The position numbers were made by a program, and so were the translations under genes. Under the pieces are notes generated by a model that ran no database searches, was not told the origin of the DNA, and was given only the letters and a program-made list of their open reading frames with translations. This document shows, piece after piece, positions 7,403 to 13,899 of a DNA stretch of 23,161 bases. Numbering within the stretch: the stretch's first letter is position 1; the number at the start of each line of letters is the position of its first letter. Source of the stretch: Modestobacter sp. (GTDB lineage: Bacteria; Actinomycetota; Actinomycetes; Mycobacteriales; Geodermatophilaceae); assembly GCA_025965635.1 (NCBI GenBank), contig JAOPWO010000026.1:1-23161 (forward strand), given 5' to 3'.

Positions 7403-8395
7403 ATGACCGCACCGGTGTTCACCATGGCCTGCCAGGCCTACGACCGCATGCAGCCGCTGCGCGACGGCACCGTCCGCCTCGGCGGCGCGCAGCTGAACTT
7501 CCTCGACCTGCCGGTGGAGGAGACCTTCTTCCGGATGCTGAAGTTCGGCGAGTTCGACATCGCCGAGCTCTCGCTGTCCAGCTACGTGCTCACCCTCAGC
7601 CAGGGGGCGCCGTTCGTCGCCGTCCCGGTCTTCCCGTCCCGGGCGTTCCGGCACAGCGCCATCTACGTCCGGGAGGACTCGACGCTGACCGACCCGGCCG
7701 AGCTCGCCGGCCTGACCGTCGGCGTGCCGGAGTACCAGATCACCGCCGCGGTGTGGATCCGCGGCATCCTCGCCGAGCACCACGGCGTGGACGTCGCCTC
7801 GGTCAGGTACCGCACCGGCGGGCTGGACGAGACCGGCCGCACGGAGAAGGTGGCACTCGACCTGCCGGCCGACGTGCAGGTCGCCCCGATCGGCGCCGCC
7901 CAGACCCTGTCCCAGCTGCTGCTCGACGGCGAGCTGGACGCGGTCTACAGCGCCCGCAACCCTGGCCCGTTCAACACCCCGGGCGGCGGCGGGCTCCGCC
8001 GGCTGCTGCCCGACCCGGCCGGCACCGAGCGGGAGTACCACGCCCGCACCGGCATCTTCCCGATCATGCACACCCTGGTGATCCGCCGGGAGGTCTACGA
8101 GCAGCACCGCTGGCTGGCCCGCGAGCTGGTGAAGGCCTGCGGCGCCGCCAAGGCCCTCGGGCTGGCCGGGATCGGCGAGACCGCGGCGCTGCCCTACGCG
8201 CTGCCCTGGCTGTGGGCCGAGGTGGAGCGGACCCGCGCCGCGCTGGGCGCGGACTGGTGGCCCTACGGCCTGGAGCGCAACCGGACCACGCTGGAGACGT
8301 TCCTGCGGTACTCGCACGAGCAGGGGCTGGCCGCCCGCCGCTACGAGCCCGAGGAGCTCTTCGCACCCGAGGCGCTGGCCGCCGTCGTCGTCTGA
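7403..8395 (+). CDS. 4,5-dihydroxyphthalate decarboxylase-like protein
   Basis: The product is a 330-aa protein with the periplasmic-binding-protein type II fold but no signal peptide, so it is cytoplasmic. It has the features of the 4,5-dihydroxyphthalate decarboxylase (Pht5-like) family: AYDRMQPLRDGTVRLGG at the N-terminus, FFRMLKFGEFDIAELSLSS, FRHSAIYVREDS, and the late GIFPIMHTLVIRREV and TTLETFLRYSHEQGL. The length matches the family. Many members are misannotated as ABC-transporter binding proteins because of the fold. The ATG at 7403 is preceded by AGGAGG at normal spacing, and the gene follows the carrier by 46 bp, probably in one transcript. With a 3-hydroxybenzoate/gentisate operon next door, a plausible reaction is decarboxylation of a hydroxyphthalate to 3-hydroxybenzoate. 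Real substrate unproven. Confidence 0.82.
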   Translation: MTAPVFTMACQAYDRMQPLRDGTVRLGGAQLNFLDLPVEETFFRMLKFGEFDIAELSLSSYVLTLSQGAPFVAVPVFPSRAFRHSAIYVREDSTLTDPAELAGLTVGVPEYQITAAVWIRGILAEHHGVDVASVRYRTGGLDETGRTEKVALDLPADVQVAPIGAAQTLSQLLLDGELDAVYSARNPGPFNTPGGGGLRRLLPDPAGTEREYHARTGIFPIMHTLVIRREVYEQHRWLARELVKACGAAKALGLAGIGETAALPYALPWLWAEVERTRAALGADWWPYGLERNRTTLETFLRYSHEQGLAARRYEPEELFAPEALAAVVV

Positions 8396-8669
8396 CCCGG
8401 CCCGGCCGGGCCGGCAGATCGCCCCGCACGCTGGGCAGCAGGCGGGAGTCGCGCACCGTCGGGACGTCGGTCAGCCGGTCGGCCGGCTCCGAGCCGGGGG
8501 CCGTCGCCACGGCGACCGCGCGGTTGCGCTCCACCACCGGCGACGGCGTGACCTCCGCCAGCGCCTCGTAGAGCGCCGCGACCGGCGCCCGGTCGGTCAG
8601 CTCGGCCTCGGTCGGCATCAGGCCGTTCTCGGAGTCCCCGTTGGCCTCGACGATCACCATGGGGCGCAC
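8396..8669 (-). pseudogene. Chimeric remnant: DGPF/YCII start joined to ECF sigma C-terminus
   Basis: From the GTG at 8669, with GGGGAG 8 nt upstream (8678-8683), the frame reads VRPMVIVEANGDSENGLMPT. This is the typical first 20-25 residues of a DGPF/YCII-domain protein. After about residue 26 it changes to PVAALYEALAEVTPSPVVER and then LNRAVAVA-like and LLPSVRGDL motifs. These belong to the C-terminal helical extension of DUF6596/ECF42-type sigma factors. The sigma2, sigma4 and most of the YCII domain are missing. The frame then runs on into the antisense of the decarboxylase gene without a natural stop. DGPF and ECF42 genes are normally neighbours, so one internal deletion joining them explains the structure. 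It is almost certainly non-functional. Confidence 0.75.
8397..8414 (+). terminator. Palindrome after the decarboxylase-like gene
   Basis: An 18-nt perfect palindrome (ccggcccgg / ccgggccgg) starts 2 nt after the plus-strand stop. Folded with a small loop, it would make a short GC hairpin suitable for ending the carrier/decarboxylase transcript. There is no T-tract. It also lies at the truncated end of the sigma-factor remnant. Confidence 0.35.
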
Positions 8670-8715
8670 CGCACCGTCTCCCCGCCTGTTCGGTCGGACA
8701 CCCCCCGGGAGAACT

Positions 8716-8760
8716 CCGGGCCGGGCGCCGGCCCTGATCGGGGACGGCGCCCGGCCCGGG
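8716..8760 (-). terminator. Strong terminator hairpin of the gentisate operon
   Basis: A perfect 14-bp inverted repeat (arms 8716-8729 and 8746-8759) extends by one more pair at 8730/8745, with a loop of about 14 nt that can pair further (ccc/ggg). It starts 17 nt past the stop of the last gene of the minus-strand operon. Very stable GC stems without a U-run are the usual form in such genomes. Confidence 0.75.
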
Positions 8761-8776
8761 GACCGAACGGTAGGAC

Positions 8777-10027
8777 TCAGGCCTGCGGCGGCCCGTAGAG
8801 CCAGTCCAGGTGCCGGGCGTGGTCGGTCGGGAGCACCCGGAGCAGCTCGTTGCGCAGCAGCCGGGTGAGCCCGTCGACGTGCCAGATCTCGCCCCAGATC
8901 CGCGCCGTCGACTGCACCCGCGCGGTGCGGTCCCGGCGCGCCTCGGCGTAGTCGGCCAGCGCGGCCGGCACGTCGCCGGCCAGCGCCGCCGGCTCCGGCG
9001 ACAGGGCCGCGGCCAGCGTGACGCCGTCCTCGATCGACTGGCACGCCCCCTGGGCCAGGTACTGCAGCATCGGGTGCGCGGCGTCACCGAGCAGGGCCAG
9101 CCGGCCCTCGACCCAGTGCTGGATCGGCTCGCGGTCGTACATCTGCCAGCGCCGGTCCCGCCACAGCAGCGGCAGCGCCTCCCGCACCGGCCCGCAGGCC
9201 TGCGCGAAGACCTCGTCGAGCTCCTCCGGGCCACCCCAGTCAGGGTCGGTGGGGTCGGCGAGGTGCCCGGGCGACCGGAACACCGCGACGGTGTTGACCA
9301 TCTCGCCGGCCCGCAGCGCGTACTGCACGCAGTGCATGCCCGGCCCGATGAACACCGTCACGTCACCCGGGTCGACGTGCTCCGCCGCCTGCTCGAACGG
9401 CACGGTGCCGCGGTAGGCGACGTACCCGGAGGACACCGGCTCGTCGTCGGAGAGCCGGGCCCGCAGGGACGAGCGCAGCCCGTCGGCCCCGACCACCGCC
9501 GAGGCCCCGTGCACGGAGCCGTCGGCACAGGTCACCTCGACGCCGTCGTCGTCCTGACGGACGTCGACGGTCTGCCGGCCGGTCTCCAGCGCCACGCCCG
9601 CGGCGGCGCAGGCACCGACCAGGACGTCGAGCAGGTCCGAGCGGTGCAGGACGACGTACGGGCCGCCGTAACGGGCCTCGAACTCCTCGTCCAGGACCCG
9701 GTGGGTCAGCTCCGAGCCGTCCAGCGCGTCCCGGATGACCAGCCGACGGGGCAGCACGCCATGGGCGACGATCTGGTCGAGCACGCCCAGCCTGCGCAGC
9801 TCGCGGGTGGCATTGGGAGCCAGTTGCAGCCCCGCGCCGACCTCGGCGAACTCTGCCGACCGCTCCAGCACCCGCACCGACCGGCCGGCCCGGGCCAGCG
9901 CCAGCGCCGCGGTCAGCCCGCCGATCCCGCCGCCGACCACCACCACGTCGGCCGAGGTCCGGTCCGACCGCGGGGTGGCCGCGACCGACCCGGGCAGCGA
10001 CGCGGCCACCGGGGCCGACGCGCTCAC
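8777..10027 (-). CDS. 3-hydroxybenzoate 6-hydroxylase (FAD monooxygenase)
   Basis: The product is a 416-aa class A flavoprotein monooxygenase. It has the N-terminal FAD-binding GGGIGG (about residues 32-37), a glutamate-ending second strand (VRVLERS), the central VVGADGLRSSLR motif and the GDAAHPMLQYLAQGACQSIE motif that contacts FAD ribitol. The QYLAQGACQSIED form is typical of 3-hydroxybenzoate 6-hydroxylases and related salicylate hydroxylases. With NADH and oxygen it would hydroxylate 3-hydroxybenzoate para to the OH to give gentisate. The GTG start overlaps the isomerase stop by 4 nt (GTGA), and the N-terminus carries about 25 extra Ala/Ser-rich residues. Linkage to gentisate dioxygenase, isomerase and hydrolase makes the assignment strong. 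Salicylate 5-hydroxylation is the main alternative. Confidence 0.9.
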   Translation of the reverse strand: MSASAPVAASLPGSVAATPRSDRTSADVVVVGGGIGGLTAALALARAGRSVRVLERSAEFAEVGAGLQLAPNATRELRRLGVLDQIVAHGVLPRRLVIRDALDGSELTHRVLDEEFEARYGGPYVVLHRSDLLDVLVGACAAAGVALETGRQTVDVRQDDDGVEVTCADGSVHGASAVVGADGLRSSLRARLSDDEPVSSGYVAYRGTVPFEQAAEHVDPGDVTVFIGPGMHCVQYALRAGEMVNTVAVFRSPGHLADPTDPDWGGPEELDEVFAQACGPVREALPLLWRDRRWQMYDREPIQHWVEGRLALLGDAAHPMLQYLAQGACQSIEDGVTLAAALSPEPAALAGDVPAALADYAEARRDRTARVQSTARIWGEIWHVDGLTRLLRNELLRVLPTDHARHLDWLYGPPQA

Positions 10028-10728
10028 AGCCACGCCGCCGGCGTCGGCAGCGGACCGTCGGCCTCCAGCCCGGAGCCGTCGGAGCGACCGGTCAGCCAGG
10101 CCGCGACCTCCGGCAGGGTGCCGGCCACGGCCAGCGCCCCGGTGCCCCACTCCCGGTCGCCGGCGAAGACGGCCACGTCGGGCACCTGGTCGCGGCGGTC
10201 CCACATCCGGAAGACGTCGTCGACCAGGGCGGCGAGCACGTCCTCCGGGATGTCGGCGAAGCCGACGCCGGCGTCCAGGTCGACGGCGTGCACCCACACC
10301 TCGCGGGAGCGCATCCACGGCACCTCGGCGGCCGGCACGGTGCGACCCTGCGCGGTGCGCACCTGCGCCGACCACGCCTCCGCGGGCAGCCCGCGCATCG
10401 CCTGGACCAGCCGCGAGGTTGCGGCGAGCACCTCGCTGCGCAGCTCCGCCGGCGACAGCTGGGCCGCCTCGGCAATGCCCGCGTCGCGGGCCTCGGGCGA
10501 GGCGTACATCGGGGTCTCGACCCCGGTGCGCGCCCAGCTGAGCAGGTTGACCAGCGCGTCGGCGTTGCGGGCGACGTGCGCCAGCAGGCGGTGGCGCGAC
10601 CAGTCGGGCAGCAGCGACGGCGCGGCGAACTCCTCGTCGGTCAGCCGGCCCAGCACCGTCCCCAGGTGCTGCTCCCCGTCGGCCCACCAGCCGAGGACCT
10701 CGACCGGCTCCTGGGTGGGGGCCGTCAT
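10024..10728 (-). CDS. Mycothiol-dependent maleylpyruvate isomerase
   Basis: The product is a 234-aa protein of the DinB/MDMPI fold, a four-helix bundle plus C-terminal domain. Its HVARNADAL segment supplies His51, and MRSREVWVHAVDLDAG supplies Glu143 and His147. These match by position the zinc ligands I recall for the Corynebacterium glutamicum enzyme (His52, Glu144, His148). The enzyme isomerises maleylpyruvate to fumarylpyruvate using mycothiol, a thiol made by actinobacteria. The ATG at 10728 overlaps the stop of the hydrolase gene (ATGA), and its own stop overlaps the hydroxylase start. Its position inside a gentisate operon turns a broad family assignment into a specific one. Confidence 0.9.
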   Translation of the reverse strand: MTAPTQEPVEVLGWWADGEQHLGTVLGRLTDEEFAAPSLLPDWSRHRLLAHVARNADALVNLLSWARTGVETPMYASPEARDAGIAEAAQLSPAELRSEVLAATSRLVQAMRGLPAEAWSAQVRTAQGRTVPAAEVPWMRSREVWVHAVDLDAGVGFADIPEDVLAALVDDVFRMWDRRDQVPDVAVFAGDREWGTGALAVAGTLPEVAAWLTGRSDGSGLEADGPLPTPAAWL

Positions 10729-11552
10729 GCGCGCTTCTCGGGGACGCAGGTGTTGCGCAGCTCGCCCAGACCCTGGATCGAGGTGGTGAGGACCGCCCCC
10801 GGGGTCAGGTACCGCGGTGGCTTCCGGGCGTGGCCGACCCCGCCGGGGGTGCCGAGCGCCAGCACGTCCCCGGGGTTGAGGGTCAGGATCGTCGAGACGT
10901 AGGCGATCGTGGCGACGGCGCCGAAGACCATGTCGTCGGTGTTGGCCGTCTGCACCGTCTCGCCGTCCACGGCGCAGGAGAGGTCCAGGCCGGTGCCGGC
11001 CTCGTCGGGGGTGACCAGCTCCGGGCCGATCGGCGTCGTCGCCTCGAACGTCTTCCCCTGCAGCCACTGCAGGGTGCGGTACTGCCAGTCGCGCGCGGTG
11101 ACGTCGTTGAGCACGGTGTACCCGGCGATCGCGGCCTCGGCGGTCGCCTCGTCGGCGTGCCGCACCCGCGCCCCGATGACGACGGCGAGCTCGGCCTCCC
11201 AGTCGACGGCCTCGGACGCCGCGGGCAGCACGACGTCGTCGTACGCGCCGATCAGCGCCTCGGGGAACTTGGCGAACAGGGTGGGGTACTCCGGGGTGTC
11301 CCGGCCCATCTCCTTGATGTGGTTGCCGTAGTTCACCCCCACGCAGATGACCTTGCCCGGGCGCGGCACGACCGGGGCGTAGTCCAGCCCGGCCCGCTCG
11401 TGCACCGGACCGTCGGCAGCCTCGGCGGTGGCGCGCCAGTCGGCGGCGGCGAGCAGCTCGCCGACATCGGCGTGCCCGGTCTCGACGGCGCGGTCGCCGT
11501 CGATGCGGACGGCGCGGGTGCCGGTGGCGGTACGGATCGTGGCCAGGCGCAT
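10725..11552 (-). CDS. Fumarylpyruvate hydrolase (FAH family)
   Basis: The product is a 275-aa fumarylacetoacetate-hydrolase-fold enzyme. The motifs are KVICVGVNYGNHIKEMG, then VDWEAELAVVIG carrying metal ligands Glu119 and Glu121, and TVLNDVTARDWQ carrying Asp150. The C-terminus has LNPGDVLALGTPGGVG. The magnesium- or manganese-dependent reaction would split fumarylpyruvate into fumarate and pyruvate, the last step of the gentisate pathway. The start ATG at 11552 shares one base with the stop of the dioxygenase gene (TGATG), so translation is coupled. Other members of this fold act on acylpyruvates or 2-keto-3-deoxy sugar acids; the operon context decides the role here. Confidence 0.92.
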   Translation of the reverse strand: MRLATIRTATGTRAVRIDGDRAVETGHADVGELLAAADWRATAEAADGPVHERAGLDYAPVVPRPGKVICVGVNYGNHIKEMGRDTPEYPTLFAKFPEALIGAYDDVVLPAASEAVDWEAELAVVIGARVRHADEATAEAAIAGYTVLNDVTARDWQYRTLQWLQGKTFEATTPIGPELVTPDEAGTGLDLSCAVDGETVQTANTDDMVFGAVATIAYVSTILTLNPGDVLALGTPGGVGHARKPPRYLTPGAVLTTSIQGLGELRNTCVPEKRA

Positions 11553-12664
11553 CAGGCGTCGGTCCCTTCGGTGATCTGGGTGCGGAGCAGGTCGAGCTTC
11601 TCGAACACCGGGGCGTCGGAGAAGGTGAACAGGTCGAGGGTCGACTCGGCCTGCAGGCTGAACTCGGTCCAGGCCGGGACGGCGACCACGTCGCCGTGGG
11701 TCAGCGTGCGGACCTGACCGTCCATGGTGACCGTGCCGCCGCCGTTGAAGACCTGCCAGACCGAGGACGCCGAGGTGCGGCTGCGTCGGGTGCTCGTGCC
11801 GGCGACCAGGCGGTGCATCTCGGTGCGCATCGTGGTGAGCGCGTCCCCGCCGGTGGTGGGGTTGCTGTACCGGATCGCGGCGTGGCCGGGCTCCACCAGC
11901 GTGCCGGGCACGCCCTCGTCGGCGAGCTCGAGCTGCCCGGTGAGCGCGGCGTCGGTGTGCACCCAGCGGTAGGCCATCAGCGGCGAGCTCGGCCGGGCGC
12001 CGACCGCGGCCACCGGGGTCAGGCCGGGGCCGCCCCACAGCCGCTCGGAGTTGGACTGGTCCGGCGTGCGCTTGTTCCGCACCTCGTCGGGACCGAACTC
12101 GAAGAAGCCCTGGTCGATGCCGGCGACCAGCGGGATGTCCAGGCCATCGAGCCAGGCCATGGGGGTGTCGGAGACGTTCTGGTGGCCGTGGAAGTGCCAG
12201 CCGGGGGTCAGCAGCAGGTCCCCGCGACGCATCGCGACCGGGTCGCCGTCGACGACGGTCCACACGCCCTCGCCCTCGAGGACGAAGCGGAAGGCCGACT
12301 GCGAGTGCCGGTGCTCCGGGGCGTTCTCGCGCGGGTTGAGGTACTGGATCGCGGCCCAGAGGGTCGGCGTGGCGTACGGGTCGCCCGGCAGGCCGGGGTT
12401 GCCCAGGCCGATCGCCCGGCGCTCACCGCCGCGGCCCACCGGGACCAGCTCGCCACTCCGGGCGGCCAGCGGGTACAGGTCGTCCCAGCGCCACAGATGC
12501 GGCACCGCACGCGGCTCGGGGTGGTGCGGCATGAGGCCCTCGCGGGTGCGCCACAGCGGGGTCATGCCGACGGCGTCGAAGTCGCGGTACAGCGCGGCGA
12601 GCTTGGCCTGGTGGTCGGGGCTGTCGAAGTCCACCGCGGCGGGGCGGTTCTCGAGGGTCGTCAT
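11552..12664 (-). CDS. Gentisate 1,2-dioxygenase
   Basis: The product is a 370-aa bicupin dioxygenase of normal family length. The metal-binding HRH of PEHRHSQSAFRFVLEGEG (His118, His120) and the later GWHFHGHQN (probably His159) form the Fe(II) site in the N-terminal cupin. The C-terminal cupin has GGTVTMDGQVRTLTHGDVVAVPAW. It opens the ring of gentisate with oxygen to give maleylpyruvate. The ATG at 12664 has GAGGAG about 8 nt upstream. It is the first gene of the four-gene operon and is preceded by a 207-bp region with clear inverted repeats. Related enzymes act on salicylate or 1-hydroxy-2-naphthoate, but the downstream isomerase and hydrolase fit gentisate. Confidence 0.93.
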   Translation of the reverse strand: MTTLENRPAAVDFDSPDHQAKLAALYRDFDAVGMTPLWRTREGLMPHHPEPRAVPHLWRWDDLYPLAARSGELVPVGRGGERRAIGLGNPGLPGDPYATPTLWAAIQYLNPRENAPEHRHSQSAFRFVLEGEGVWTVVDGDPVAMRRGDLLLTPGWHFHGHQNVSDTPMAWLDGLDIPLVAGIDQGFFEFGPDEVRNKRTPDQSNSERLWGGPGLTPVAAVGARPSSPLMAYRWVHTDAALTGQLELADEGVPGTLVEPGHAAIRYSNPTTGGDALTTMRTEMHRLVAGTSTRRSRTSASSVWQVFNGGGTVTMDGQVRTLTHGDVVAVPAWTEFSLQAESTLDLFTFSDAPVFEKLDLLRTQITEGTDA

Positions 12665-12749
12665 GGCAGCTCTCCTCTCTCGGGGGCGGGCGTGCGGCCG
12701 GTCGCGCGGGCGACGGGTTCCACCGTCCGCGGCGCTGGCGGGGCCACCT

Positions 12750-12772
12750 CCGAACGCTAGTTCCCAGTTCGG
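12750..12772. promoter_or_regulatory. Inverted repeat upstream of the gentisate operon
   Basis: Arms ccgaac and gttcgg are separated by 11 nt; a smaller palindrome gaac-gcta-gttc shares the left arm. The minus-strand hexamer TAGCGT (12759-12754) inside it fits a TANNNT -10 element. The site would therefore overlap the promoter, a typical place for a repressor. No clear -35 is seen. Confidence 0.4.
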
Positions 12773-12795
12773 CACGGGACGACAGGTAGCACGCC

Positions 12796-12816
12796 GCGTT
12801 CTGCTGACCAGAACGC
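12796..12816. promoter_or_regulatory. Perfect palindromic operator candidate
   Basis: GCGTTCTG and CAGAACGC are perfect 8-bp arms around a 5-nt spacer, 132 bp upstream of the gentisate dioxygenase start. It is the strongest short palindrome in this divergent region and lies just upstream of the proposed -10/-35 zone, where an IclR-type activator would bind. The half-site word gaacgc recurs at 12752-12757. The UBP-type gene diverges on the other side. Confidence 0.55.
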
Positions 12817-12871
12817 AATCGCACCGACGTCCCCCTGCTGGACGGGGCTTCCCCCCGGCACCGCCGACGAG

Positions 12872-13168
12872 GTGGACGGAGATCACCGACGGCGCCGTCC
12901 CCCGGGGGGCGGCCGGTCGGGGTCGTCCTCCCGGAGGTACCGGGCCGCGCGCGGGGCGGCCGGGTGCGAGGGCTGCATCCGGGAGGGCACCCGCTGGGTG
13001 CACCTGCGCCGCTGCCTGATCTGCGACCACGTCGGGTGCTGCGACACCTCCCCGCGGCGGCACGCGACCGCCCACCTCCACGCCAGCAGCCATCCGCTGG
13101 TCGCCTCCGGCGAGCCCGGGCAGTGGGCCTGGTGCCACGCCGACGAGCTGGTCCCCGTCCCCCGCTGA
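12872..13168 (+). CDS. UBP-type zinc-finger protein (N-terminus atypical)
   Basis: The product is a 98-aa protein with the bacterial UBP zinc-finger signature. CEGC is followed by RWVHLRRCLICDHVGCCD, SPRRHATAHLHASSHPLV and the closing WAWCHADELV. Two CxxC pairs and several histidines would bind zinc. Standalone members in actinobacteria have no established role. The start is uncertain. The first usable codon is a GTG at 12872 with no properly spaced ribosome site, and the preceding 30 residues are Arg/Gly-rich. The usual Cys-x-His pair that opens the domain is not found there, nor in the other frames. The gene may have a degraded 5' end. It is divergent from the gentisate operon and convergent with the SPFH cassette. 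Confidence 0.7.
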   Translation: MDGDHRRRRPPGGGRSGSSSRRYRAARGAAGCEGCIREGTRWVHLRRCLICDHVGCCDTSPRRHATAHLHASSHPLVASGEPGQWAWCHADELVPVPR

Positions 13169-13182
13169 CCGTGCCGTCCCCC

Positions 13183-13217
13183 ACCCCGGTGCCGCGGCAG
13201 AGCCGGCCCCCCGGGGT
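13183..13217. terminator. Terminator-like inverted repeat between convergent genes
   Basis: Arms accccgg (13183-13189) and ccggggt (13211-13217) enclose a second palindrome tgccgcggca (13190-13199). It lies between the stop of the UBP gene and the stop of the four-TM gene, touching the latter's stop codon. It could terminate both transcripts. Confidence 0.4.
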
Positions 13218-13894
13218 CAGCGACAGGCCACCAGCAGCCGGTTGCGCTCCTCCAGCAGCCCGGACAGCGCGGTCACCGCCAGCTGGGCATCCTCCTCCGA
13301 GCCGCCCGGTGCCAGGTTCCGGTCCAGCTCGTGGAGGCCCTGTCGGAGCTGGTCCTCGATCTCGCCGACTGCCGGCGAGGACTCGGTCGGGCTGAACCGG
13401 AAGGACTCGCCGAGCCGCTCGATGGCACGACGCAGCGCGGGGTCGGACACGGTGGTGCGGTACGACTCGAGGCGGGCCGCAGCAGTCCTGAGGAAGGCCA
13501 CCTCGGTGTGCGACCGCTCCACGCCCACCGCCGCGTGGTCGTTGGAGATCGCGATGCCCAGGAACACGAGGGCGAACAGACCGGCCAGCACGACCTGCAC
13601 CACGGTGGCGGCCGTCCCCGGGACGATCTCCGGCGCGAACACGAGCACGAGTCCGACGACGACCTGGACCATCAGGTAGATCCCTGCCACGTACGCGAGC
13701 GGTGTGGCATGGACGGCGCGATCCCGGCCGCCGGGGACCAGCCGGGGGCCCACCGCCGTCGCGACGTAGGCGAAGGCCGTGAACCCGACCGCGCCCCACC
13801 CCACGGGCGTCAGGTCACCGGCAACAGCGACGAGAACCAGGTAGACCGCCGGTGGGACCAGCCAGGCCAGCAGGACGAGGAACCGGCGGTTCAT
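13217..13894 (-). CDS. Four-TM protein with helical C-terminal domain, SPFH partner
   Basis: The product is a 225-aa membrane protein. Four hydrophobic segments lie at about residues 5-27, 31-50, 67-90 and 98-118. A soluble, mostly helical cytoplasmic domain (about 125-225) follows, with FLRTAAARLESYRTTV, ALRRAIERLGESFRFSPTES and the ending LSGLLEERNRLL. From memory, Firmicutes proteins with this layout and a similar ERNR ending sit beside SPFH/virion-core genes, so the pairing here may be conserved. I use the ATG at 13894, which has GGAAGG at normal spacing; a GTG at 13903 overlapping the SPFH stop (GTGA) is the alternative. It is the last gene of the cassette. No enzymatic motif seen. Confidence 0.85.
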   Translation of the reverse strand: MNRRFLVLLAWLVPPAVYLVLVAVAGDLTPVGWGAVGFTAFAYVATAVGPRLVPGGRDRAVHATPLAYVAGIYLMVQVVVGLVLVFAPEIVPGTAATVVQVVLAGLFALVFLGIAISNDHAAVGVERSHTEVAFLRTAAARLESYRTTVSDPALRRAIERLGESFRFSPTESSPAVGEIEDQLRQGLHELDRNLAPGGSEEDAQLAVTALSGLLEERNRLLVACR

Positions 13895-13899
13895 GTCAG

